A program made the position numbers and the translations under genes. From Lachnospiraceae bacterium (GTDB lineage Bacteria; Bacillota; Clostridia; Lachnospirales; Lachnospiraceae), in contig CAAFNG010000431.1 of assembly GCA_900764225.1 (NCBI GenBank), forward strand, positions 1-19,518: a stretch of DNA of 19,518 nt, given 5' to 3'. Under the pieces are notes generated by a model. The model ran no database searches. It worked only from the letters and a program-made list of their open reading frames with translations, and was not told the DNA's origin. Of the stretch, positions 9,399 through 15,130 are shown piece after piece (position 1 is the first letter of the stretch; each line of letters opens with the position of its first letter).

Positions 9399-10037
9399 TT
9401 ATTTTGTTCCGAAAATTCTGTCCCCTGCATCACCAAGTCCCGGGCAGATATAAGCGTTCTCATTCAGCTCTCTGTCAAGGGAACCGCAGTAGATCTGCAC
9501 ATCCGGATGTGCTTCGTGGAGACGTTTCAGACCTTCCGGTGCTGCAATGATGCACATAAATTTAATATTCTTTCCACCCTGTTTTTTAACAAAATCAATG
9601 GCAGCCTCTCCGGAACCGCCTGTTGCAAGCATCGGGTCAACGATCACTGCAATACGCTCATCGATGGACTCCGGAAGTTTACAGTAGTACTCGTGTGGTT
9701 CGTGTGTTACCGGATCGCGGTACAGTCCTACATGGCCAACTTTCGCAGATGGCACCAGTGTCAGGATACTGTTTACCATTCCAAGACCTGCACGGAGAAC
9801 AGGGATAACAGCCAGCTTCTTACCTGCGATCATTGGTGTCTTGCATGTCTCGATCGGTGTCTCGACTTCTACTTCCTCTGTAGGAAGATCGCGAAGTGCC
9901 TCATATCCCATCAGGATACCGATCTCCTCTACCAGTTTACGGAACTCGTTTGTTCCTGTATTTTTATCACGGAGCATTGAAATTTTGTGTTTGATCAGCG
10001 GGTGATCCATAATATAAACATTTTCCATTTTTTCCAT
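9399..10037 (-). CDS. upp: Uracil phosphoribosyltransferase
   Basis: A 212-residue enzyme converting uracil plus PRPP to UMP and pyrophosphate (pyrimidine salvage, cytosol). The PRPP-binding loop [11 protein letters not shown] (D134 onward), the [13 protein letters not shown] segment and the C-terminal uracil-binding [16 protein letters not shown] are all present; length is typical (~209). The ATG at 10035-10037 follows AGAGGGA at a suitable distance; a second ATG three codons in is possible. There is no intrinsic terminator after the stop: only AT-rich DNA that serves as the upstream element of the rplJ promoter, so upp transcripts probably run into the L10 leader. Its own leader contains a spaced inverted repeat (10070-10127). 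Confidence 0.97.
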   Translation of the reverse strand: MEKMENVYIMDHPLIKHKISMLRDKNTGTNEFRKLVEEIGILMGYEALRDLPTEEVEVETPIETCKTPMIAGKKLAVIPVLRAGLGMVNSILTLVPSAKVGHVGLYRDPVTHEPHEYYCKLPESIDERIAVIVDPMLATGGSGEAAIDFVKKQGGKNIKFMCIIAAPEGLKRLHEAHPDVQIYCGSLDRELNENAYICPGLGDAGDRIFGTK

Positions 10038-10069
10038 CGTGATTCCCTCTCTTTGTCTGTGTTTTTTGT

Positions 10070-10127
10070 AAAGCGAAACTTCTCATTCCACTCTGCTTCA
10101 TACACCGGAACGCAAGCCTTTCGCTTT
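10070..10127 (-). promoter_or_regulatory. Structured upp leader (spaced inverted repeat)
   Basis: In the 5' leader of upp, AAAGCGAAA (minus strand, 10119-10127) pairs perfectly with TTTCGCTTT (10070-10078). Inside, CGTTCC and GGAATG can extend the fold across an internal loop. No U-run follows, so it is not a simple terminator. I do not recognise a known riboswitch or PyrR site. Function unassigned. Confidence 0.4.
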
Positions 10128-10146
10128 TCTGTATTCATCTTTCTAC

Positions 10147-10152
10147 ATTATA
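10147..10152 (-). promoter_or_regulatory. Candidate upp promoter -10 box
   Basis: TATAAT on the minus strand, just after the HAD gene. The nearest -35-like hexamer, TTGAAA (10168-10173), is only 15 nt away, so spacing is short and the call tentative. Predicted start near 10140 gives a ~100-nt leader containing the inverted repeat at 10070-10127. Confidence 0.45.
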
Positions 10153-10177
10153 ATATATATGACACTTTTTCAAAAGG

Positions 10178-10194
10178 GGGAAAACTATTTTCCC
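10178..10194 (-). terminator. Weak hairpin at the HAD phosphatase stop codon
   Basis: A perfect 7-bp stem GGGAAAA/TTTTCCC on the minus strand whose 3-nt loop is exactly the TAG stop codon (10185-10187). It is followed by CCTTTTG, a poor U-run. It could be a weak terminator or a 3'-end stabiliser. Confidence 0.4.
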
Positions 10195-11063
10195 TGGCGT
10201 TCCAGAACCTGATCAATGGCATAGGCCACGCCAAACTCATTGTTGCTCTTTGTGATGTATTTTGCTGCCCTTTTGATCTCCGGAACTGCATTTTCCATTG
10301 CAACAGTTGCTCCGAAATCCATGGAGATCATGGAATAATCATTAAGGCTGTCACCAAGAACCATCACCTCATCCATGGTATAGCCCAGAGACTCAATATA
10401 TTCTTTCAGCACCGGGCCTTTCTGTGCCTCTACTGCTGTGATCTCCTGATTATATATAAAGGAAGAAGCCACTGCAACGGCTGGATTTTCTTTCAGCTCA
10501 TCGCTGAGTTTCTCCAGTTGCTCCACATCTGCCGCAAAAATGAAGATCTTATATACCGGCGCACCGCTGCTCTCCAGGGAACGGATATCGGAAATCCCTT
10601 TCGTGTTTCCGGCGATCCTGCGGTACTGCGGGGATTTCCGTACAATCTCCTCGCTGGTATCTATGTCCATATTAAAAAGACGGATCTGCTGAATGATCCC
10701 GTCTTCAATTTCTTTCTTTGTTCCAATACGGTAATCATAGCGATCCGTAAAAAATGCTACAGATACCGGGTATTTTTTTGCCGTATTGTAGACCTCCTCA
10801 CACAGCTCAATAGAGATCGGTGTACTCTTTACAACCTCCTGCTGCGGATTCCGTACTTCAGCACCGCTGCTCACCACATAATCACAGGTCAGCTCTGTTC
10901 CCTTCAGTTCCTCCATGGCACCGGGGAAATTCCGGCCGGTGGCAACCATAAAGCGGATTCCCGCATCGCAGGCACGCCTGATCGCTGCAAGGGTTTCCGG
11001 TGCGATCCTGTGGTCATCCCCAAGAAGTGTACCATCCATATCACTGGCAATTACTTTTATCAT
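10185..11063 (-). CDS. Cof-type HAD-IIB family phosphatase
   Basis: A 292-residue cytosolic hydrolase of the haloacid dehalogenase superfamily, Cof/YidA-like, which typically dephosphorylates sugar phosphates or phosphorylated cofactors. Motif I is D8-M-D10-G-T, motif II is VATGR (T42), the motif III lysine lies in EAQKGPVL, and motif IV is GDSLND near the C-terminus. The region between motifs II and III is the C2B cap expected for this subclass. I chose the ATG at 11061-11063 because AAGGAG lies 10 nt upstream and motif I falls at the usual position; the frame stays open 13 codons further up without a better site. Substrate cannot be deduced. It is divergent from apbE, with a TTGTAT-N17-TATAAT promoter. 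Confidence 0.92.
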   Translation of the reverse strand: MIKVIASDMDGTLLGDDHRIAPETLAAIRRACDAGIRFMVATGRNFPGAMEELKGTELTCDYVVSSGAEVRNPQQEVVKSTPISIELCEEVYNTAKKYPVSVAFFTDRYDYRIGTKKEIEDGIIQQIRLFNMDIDTSEEIVRKSPQYRRIAGNTKGISDIRSLESSGAPVYKIFIFAADVEQLEKLSDELKENPAVAVASSFIYNQEITAVEAQKGPVLKEYIESLGYTMDEVMVLGDSLNDYSMISMDFGATVAMENAVPEIKRAAKYITKSNNEFGVAYAIDQVLERQGK

Positions 11064-11142
11064 GAAAAAAAATCTCCTTTTATCTGTAAAAATTCCGGTC
11101 AATCATTCTGATCCATATTATCTATGTTCTTTTTTCGGAGAA

Positions 11143-11171
11143 ATTATATCTTCTATTATTGCAAAATACAA
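11143..11171 (-). promoter_or_regulatory. HAD phosphatase promoter overlapped by inverted repeat
   Basis: Minus-strand -35 TTGTAT (11166-11171), 17-nt spacer, -10 TATAAT (11143-11148). The inverted repeat ATTATTG-N7-CAATAAT (11155-11175) covers the spacer and -35. Confidence 0.6.
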
Positions 11172-11182
11172 TAATTTTTGCA
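11155..11182. promoter_or_regulatory. Overlapping inverted repeats, candidate operator
   Basis: Two mutually exclusive palindromes share bases: ATTATTG (11155-11161) with CAATAAT (11169-11175), and TGCAAAA (11160-11166) with TTTTGCA (11176-11182). They lie between the divergent HAD and apbE promoters, in a place where a regulator could act on both. AT-richness makes chance occurrence possible. Confidence 0.4.
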
Positions 11183-11218
11183 GCAAGCATATGCCTTTCT
11201 GATTTCGAAAATACATGA

Positions 11219-11224
11219 TATAAT
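11219..11224 (+). promoter_or_regulatory. apbE extended -10 promoter
   Basis: TATAAT preceded by TG-A (extended -10), with a weak -35 (TTTCTG, 11196-11201) 17 nt upstream. Predicted start near 11231, about 37 nt before the apbE ATG. Confidence 0.55.
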
Positions 11225-11267
11225 AAATCTTCAGTTAAGCCAGTCACTCAAAAAGCAGGAGAATATT

Positions 11268-12407
11268 ATGTTAACTTATTTTTTTCATTCCAAAAGAAGC
11301 CACTCGCATCCCCGTTTCTTCTATTTAATATTGTGCACAGTTCTTGTCTGTCCAATGCTTCTTTTCACAGGCTGTGGAAATATCACTGATACAGATAGCT
11401 TCAACAACGAAAATGAACCCATCAGCATCAGCAGCATCAAATTGAACACAGCCATACAGATCACCATTTACGATTCCCAGGATAAATCCCTCCTGGATGA
11501 CTGTCTGGCACTGTGCGATAGGTATGAGCTGATCTTCAGCCGGACAAATGAGAACAGCGAGCTTTATAAATTAAATCACCGGATATCAGATTCCGCTGTA
11601 TCAAATCAAACCATTGAAACTCAGACCACTCCCTACCAGGTCAATGGCACCACAAACACCTGGCATATATCCGAATACCTTGCTGCTCTGCTTTCCCAAG
11701 GACTTTCTATCACCAGGGAATCCGACGGTGCCTTTGACATCGCCATTGCGCCTTTGACCTCTCTCTGGGATTTCACAGCAGAAGACCCGAAGGCTCCGGA
11801 TGATGCAGATATTCAGAAAGTTCTCCCCCTGTGCAGCTCCGACGGCGTCACCATTGACGGGCAGGATATCACACTTCCCTCTGATGACATCCAGTTCGAT
11901 GTAGGCGCCATTGCCAAAGGCTATATTGCAGACCGCCTGAAAGATTTTCTGGTAAAAAAAGGCGTAAACAGTGCTATCATCAACCTTGGCGGCAATGTCC
12001 TCTGCATCGGCTCGAAGCCTGACGGCACTCCCTTCAAAGTAGGCATCCAGAAGCCCTTTGCAGATCGCAACGAAACCGAAGCCGTTATGGATATCACCGG
12101 AAAATCTGTTGTATCCTCCGGAATTTATGAGAGGTGCTTTAAGCAGAACGGAAAATTATACCATCACATCCTGAACCCCAAAACCGGCTATCCATATGAC
12201 AATAGCCTGATCTCTGTGACGATCATCTCCGACCAGTCTGTGGACGGCGATGCCTTAAGCACCACCTGTTTCGCCCTTGGTCTGGAGGACGGACTGAAAT
12301 TTGCGGAGAAAAAAGGAGTGCAGGCCGTTTTTATCACAGAAGATTATGAACTGCATTATACTGACGGATTCCAGGATGAGATCAATGTCACTGATGTGGA
12401 ATCCTGA
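11268..12407 (+). CDS. apbE: FAD:protein FMN transferase, lipoprotein (ApbE)
   Basis: A 379-residue membrane-anchored enzyme that moves FMN from FAD onto a Thr of partner flavoproteins outside the membrane, typically RnfG/RnfD or extracellular electron-transfer proteins. The ATG at 11268 with AGGAGA 5 nt upstream starts a lipoprotein signal ending in the lipobox FTGC (lipidated Cys36); the frame is open 30 codons further up but that part lacks a ribosome site and spans the promoter. Core motifs are FDVGAIAKGY (D211-Y219), INLGGNVLCIG, HHILNPKTGYP and the metal-site GDALSTTCFALG (D328 onward). A 15-residue Thr/Gln/Asn-rich insert follows the YKLNHRISD region. No flavinylation substrate is encoded in this window. 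It is tail-to-tail with the next gene, 5 bp apart, with no clear terminator. Confidence 0.95.
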   Translation: MLTYFFHSKRSHSHPRFFYLILCTVLVCPMLLFTGCGNITDTDSFNNENEPISISSIKLNTAIQITIYDSQDKSLLDDCLALCDRYELIFSRTNENSELYKLNHRISDSAVSNQTIETQTTPYQVNGTTNTWHISEYLAALLSQGLSITRESDGAFDIAIAPLTSLWDFTAEDPKAPDDADIQKVLPLCSSDGVTIDGQDITLPSDDIQFDVGAIAKGYIADRLKDFLVKKGVNSAIINLGGNVLCIGSKPDGTPFKVGIQKPFADRNETEAVMDITGKSVVSSGIYERCFKQNGKLYHHILNPKTGYPYDNSLISVTIISDQSVDGDALSTTCFALGLEDGLKFAEKKGVQAVFITEDYELHYTDGFQDEINVTDVES

Positions 12408-12412
12408 AATAT

Positions 12413-12664
12413 TCAGTTGTTTATCATATCCGGCCAGGAAAGGATCTCTGCGGAGATCTTTTCCTCATAATCTCCGTCAATGTCCTCACTTCTTCCTGCC
12501 GCATAGATGTTCGTCTCGGCTCCCCAGCCGTTATCCTCATATTCCCATACATGGAACTTCAGTCCACGGAACATGAAATCCAGGCTTCCGCAGCCGTCCT
12601 CCTCTGTGTATTCGAATTTAATGTTTTTTTTATTCAGGGCATCCTGTACTTTCTGTAAACGCAT
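12413..12664 (-). CDS. Conserved hypothetical protein, 83 residues
   Basis: A small soluble acidic protein; I recognise the pattern EYTEEDGCGSLDF...GLKFHVWEYEDNGWG...GRSEDIDGDYEEKI as a family of unnamed short proteins in Lachnospiraceae, but know no function. No membrane segment, signal or known catalytic motif. The frame is open upstream to 12808, but I place the start at 12662-12664, because a good promoter (12738-12766) and an inverted repeat (12704-12727) lie in that upstream part and AAAGGATCGTGGAG precedes the ATG. The single Cys24 in DGCGSLDF may be functional or structural. The gene converges with apbE and diverges from the symporter. Confidence 0.72.
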   Translation of the reverse strand: MRLQKVQDALNKKNIKFEYTEEDGCGSLDFMFRGLKFHVWEYEDNGWGAETNIYAAGRSEDIDGDYEEKISAEILSWPDMINN

Positions 12665-12703
12665 GCTCCACGATCCTTTCCGGAAAAATCCTCCGTGTAT
12701 TTT

Positions 12704-12727
12704 CTGGCAGATATCCTGATCTGCCAG
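12704..12727. promoter_or_regulatory. Perfect 9-bp inverted repeat, candidate operator or 5' hairpin
   Basis: CTGGCAGAT (12704-12712) and ATCTGCCAG (12719-12727) are exact reverse complements separated by 6 bp. The repeat starts about 10 bp downstream of the -10 box of the 83-residue protein gene, so it would lie at the very 5' end of that mRNA. Confidence 0.6.
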
Positions 12728-12737
12728 TCTGTATTCC

Positions 12738-12766
12738 AGTATACCACGAAGCATTTTTTTCCACAA
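12738..12766 (-). promoter_or_regulatory. Promoter of the 83-residue protein gene
   Basis: Minus-strand -35 TTGTGG (12761-12766), 17-nt spacer, -10 TATACT (12738-12743) with a TGG extension. Predicted start near 12731. It argues against the longer upstream reading of the gene. Confidence 0.7.
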
Positions 12767-12794
12767 GAAAAGGGCGCGGGGCAAGTTATTTTTA

Positions 12795-12823
12795 TTGTGC
12801 AGAATCATGAAATATGGTAGAAT
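12795..12823 (+). promoter_or_regulatory. Promoter of the NSS symporter
   Basis: -35 TTGTGC (12795-12800), 17-nt spacer, -10 TAGAAT (12818-12823) with a TATGG extension. Predicted start near 12830, leaving a leader of about 220 nt. Confidence 0.65.
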
Positions 12824-12843
12824 AAGCTTCGTGACTTTAGCGT

Positions 12844-13016
12844 ATTACTTGAAAGAAACTCAGCGACAGTTATGGGGGAGCAAATCGGTAAGCCCTGCTG
12901 CCATGAAGTAATTTTTCTGCCGGATAATACCGGTATGTCAGACTCCTTAAAATTACCGACTGCCAGAGCATGTTTGAAAAAAGCTTTCTGTAAGGCAGGA
13001 ATGATTTTTCAAACAC
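12844..13016 (+). promoter_or_regulatory. Long structured leader of the symporter gene, class unknown
   Basis: Three nested or serial folds can be read directly. An outer 7-bp stem ATTACTT (12844-12850)/AAGTAAT (12906-12912) encloses a GC-rich junction with a GGG...CCC pairing. Next is a 6-bp hairpin TGCCGG/CCGGTA (12918-12935). Last is an 11-bp perfect stem TGTTTGAAAAA (12971-12981)/TTTTTCAAACA (13005-13015) with a further inner helix. CTGCC (12960-12964) can alternatively pair with GGCAG (12994-12998), breaking the last helix. No U-run follows. I compared it with glycine, TPP, FMN, cobalamin, SAM, lysine, THF and T-box cores and found no full match. Confidence 0.5.
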
Positions 13017-13050
13017 ACTCTAATCTATACATATTTATATGAGGTGAGTT

Positions 13051-14424
13051 ATGAAAGAAAGAGAAAAACTCGGATCCCGTCTGGGATTCATTCTGATTTC
13101 TGCTGGCTGCGCCATCGGAATCGGAAACGTCTGGAAGTTCCCTTACATGGCCGGACAGGGCGGCGGCGGCGCATTCGTACTGTTTTACCTGATCTTCCTG
13201 GCCCTTCTTGGACTTCCTGTTATGACTATGGAGTTTTCTGTTGGACGTGCCAGCCAGAAGAGTCCTGTCAAAGCATATTACGCTCTGGAGAAACCAGGAC
13301 AGAAATGGCACATCCATGGATATATCACTCTGATCGGATGTTATCTCCTGATGATGTTTTACACCACTGTTACAGGCTGGATGCTGAATTACTTCTATAT
13401 GACAGCCACCGGTAAATTCCAGGGACTTGATTCCGACGGTGTTGCAGAACAGTTTACCAACATGCTTGGCCAGCCCGTTACTATGGGATTCTGGATGATC
13501 GTTGTTGTTATTGCAGGTGTTTTTGTCTGCTCCCGCGGTCTTCAGAACGGCCTTGAAAAAGTTACCAAGGTTATGATGATCTCTCTTCTGGTGATCATGG
13601 TTGTTCTTGCCATCAACAGTTTTACCATGGATGGTGCCAAAGAAGGACTGAAATTCTACCTGATCCCGGATTTCGAGCGTATGAAAGAGATCGGTATTAT
13701 TTCTACCATTACCGGTGCTATGAACCAGGCATTCTTTACTCTCAGCCTTGGTATCGGTGCTATGGCTATCTTCGGAAGCTACATCGGAAAAGATCATGCA
13801 CTGCTTGGTGAATCCATGAATATTGCGCTTCTGGATACTTTTGTTGCGATCACCTCCGGACTTATTATTTTCCCGGCATGTTTCACATTCAATGTTGACC
13901 AGACTTCCGGACCGAGCCTGATCTTCATCACACTGCCGAATATTTTCAACCACATTCCGCTTGGAAGACTGTGGGGAAGCCTGTTCTTCATCTTTATGTC
14001 ATTTGCAGCTTTCTCTACCATCCTGGCTGTATTTGAAAATATTATTTCCTGCGGTATGGAGCTTACCGGCTGGAGTCGAAAAAAATCCAGTCTTGTAAAT
14101 GCCATCGCCATCATCCTTCTGTCTCTGCCATGCGTACTTGGATACAATGTATGGTCCTGGGACTGGCTCAAGGTATTCGGCGGCGCAATTCTCGACCTTG
14201 AAGATTTTCTGGTAAGCAACATTCTGCTCCCGCTTGGTTCTCTTGTATATCTGCTTTTCTGTGTTTCCAAACGGGGCTGGGGCTGGGAAAACTTCACAGA
14301 AGAAGCCAACACCGGAAAAGGCATGAAGATCCGGAAATGGATGCGCGGATACATCACTTATATCCTGCCGCTGATCATTCTGTTTATCTTCTTCTTTGGT
14401 CTGTACGACAAGTTTTTTGCATAA
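13051..14424 (+). CDS. Neurotransmitter:sodium symporter (NSS/SNF) family transporter
   Basis: A 457-residue inner-membrane Na+-coupled amino-acid transporter of the LeuT fold. The family signature in the broken TM1 is clear: SAGCAIGIGNVWKFPY (about residues 17-32), followed by a GQGGGGAF stretch in TM1-TM2. About 11 hydrophobic segments follow, fitting the bacterial 11-TM branch (MhsT/Tyt1-like) and ending in a short cytoplasmic tail. Such proteins import hydrophobic or aromatic amino acids, but the substrate cannot be read from the sequence. The start has GAGGTGA (13041-13047) just upstream. It is a single-gene unit with its own promoter, a long folded leader and a strong terminator, suggesting regulation at the RNA level. 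A 314-codon antisense frame inside it is a shadow. Confidence 0.95.
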   Translation: MKEREKLGSRLGFILISAGCAIGIGNVWKFPYMAGQGGGGAFVLFYLIFLALLGLPVMTMEFSVGRASQKSPVKAYYALEKPGQKWHIHGYITLIGCYLLMMFYTTVTGWMLNYFYMTATGKFQGLDSDGVAEQFTNMLGQPVTMGFWMIVVVIAGVFVCSRGLQNGLEKVTKVMMISLLVIMVVLAINSFTMDGAKEGLKFYLIPDFERMKEIGIISTITGAMNQAFFTLSLGIGAMAIFGSYIGKDHALLGESMNIALLDTFVAITSGLIIFPACFTFNVDQTSGPSLIFITLPNIFNHIPLGRLWGSLFFIFMSFAAFSTILAVFENIISCGMELTGWSRKKSSLVNAIAIILLSLPCVLGYNVWSWDWLKVFGGAILDLEDFLVSNILLPLGSLVYLLFCVSKRGWGWENFTEEANTGKGMKIRKWMRGYITYILPLIILFIFFFGLYDKFFA

Positions 14425-14428
14425 AAGA

Positions 14429-14484
14429 TTCCCCTGTGCGAATAGCAGATATTTCATGTTCTGCATTCACACAGGGGATTTTTT
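14429..14484 (+). terminator. Strong terminator between convergent genes
   Basis: ATTCCCCTGTG...GAAT.GCAGA pairs with TCTGC.ATTC.CACAGGGGAT, a stem of about 18 bp with small bulges, followed by six T (14479-14484). It serves the symporter. On the minus strand the trailing sequence is AATCTTTTAT, so it may also stop the lipoprotein transcript weakly. Confidence 0.92.
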
Positions 14485-14500
14485 ATAAATCAGACGATAC

Positions 14501-14989
14501 TTATTTGCTTTTTTTATAATCCGACAGTATCGCTTTTTTCTGATCATAATCAATAGTGAGCGTATACTCCATTCCAGGTTCCAGGATCTCGATTTCTCCC
14601 AGGTTTGCGTCATGTCCCTCCAGCATCATACAAATCACCCGAAAAACTCCCGGCAGCAATCCGATGTCCGGCTCACCTACATCCATTGAACCTTGAACCA
14701 CATTATCATTACGCAGAAATATGATCATATCCTGCTGGTACTGTTCCGCATTTTTATAAACCATATGAAGAGTTACACGGTATTTGGAACGCTCTTCTTC
14801 ATCCATATGGTCACCGGGCTCCGTGACATATTTCTCATAATAATCTGCACGGTCATTAATATCTGTTGTTTCCGAATTTAATTTTTCAGGATCCAGTTTT
14901 TTGATCTTCTGATCGTCCCCACCTGTCATATTACATCCGCTGATAAATGTTATACAGCATAAAATTAAAATACTCATTCTTTTTATCAT
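14501..14989 (-). CDS. Putative lipoprotein of unknown function, 162 residues
   Basis: The N-terminus MIKRMSILILCCITFISGC is a classic lipoprotein signal with lipobox ISGC, so Cys19 is the predicted lipidation site and the mature protein is outside the membrane. The mature part is acidic and hydrophilic; a likely beta-rich C-terminal half (LEPGMEYTLTIDYDQKKAIL) resembles a small extracellular beta-sandwich, but I recognise no family. The start at 14987-14989 has AGGAAG upstream; an internal Met5 is less likely because it would shorten the basic n-region. It lies 31 nt after the 30-residue ORF and appears to be the last gene of the SNF2 operon. Confidence 0.8.
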   Translation of the reverse strand: MIKRMSILILCCITFISGCNMTGGDDQKIKKLDPEKLNSETTDINDRADYYEKYVTEPGDHMDEEERSKYRVTLHMVYKNAEQYQQDMIIFLRNDNVVQGSMDVGEPDIGLLPGVFRVICMMLEGHDANLGEIEILEPGMEYTLTIDYDQKKAILSDYKKSK

Positions 14990-15020
14990 GGGATTTCTTC
15001 CTGCACTCTTCTACTTTTTT

Positions 15021-15113
15021 CTAAAATGCTTCCGCTTCTGTAGTCGGAAATTCATCAAACATATCATCATATTTTTCATTCCATTCTTTTGCCTTTTCTT
15101 TCCAGTTTGTCAT
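15021..15113 (-). CDS. 30-residue microprotein downstream of SNF2 helicase
   Basis: A short frame beginning MTNWKEKAKEWNEKY and ending EFPTTEAEAF, then TAG. It has an excellent ribosome site, GGAAGGAG (15119-15126), 5 nt before the ATG, stronger than those of its neighbours and placed 4 nt after the SNF2 stop codon. The N-terminal half is a probable charged amphipathic helix (Trp4, Trp11), and the C-terminal half is acidic. No signal or membrane segment. The site quality and the operon position are the case for it being real. Role unknown; it may bind the helicase. Confidence 0.65.
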   Translation of the reverse strand: MTNWKEKAKEWNEKYDDMFDEFPTTEAEAF

Positions 15114-15130
15114 CTGTTCTCCTTCCATTA

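Larger units (their letters stand above)
12665..13050. other. 386-bp intergenic regulatory region
   Basis: A stretch without a confident gene. It holds, in order, the 5' leader and promoter of the 83-residue protein (minus strand), then the divergent symporter promoter and its 220-nt folded leader (plus strand). The two -35 boxes are 28 bp apart. An unsupported 56-codon frame (12872-13042) is discussed separately. Confidence 0.7.

Noticed and set aside
9987..11111. 374-codon plus-strand frame
   Set aside because: Runs opposite to the HAD phosphatase gene, which has all catalytic motifs; composition is that of a reverse complement.
12665..12808. N-terminal extension of the 83-residue protein to 131 residues
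   Set aside because: This stretch contains a good promoter and an inverted repeat; the family pattern begins at MRLQKVQ.
12844..12940. Known riboswitch (TPP, FMN, cobalamin, glycine) in the symporter leader
   Set aside because: Isolated matches such as GGATAATACC or CGACAGTTAT occur, but the other conserved core segments of each class are missing.
13009..13953. 314-codon minus-strand frame
   Set aside because: Antisense to the symporter; His/Asn/Ser-rich composition typical of a reversed membrane-protein gene.
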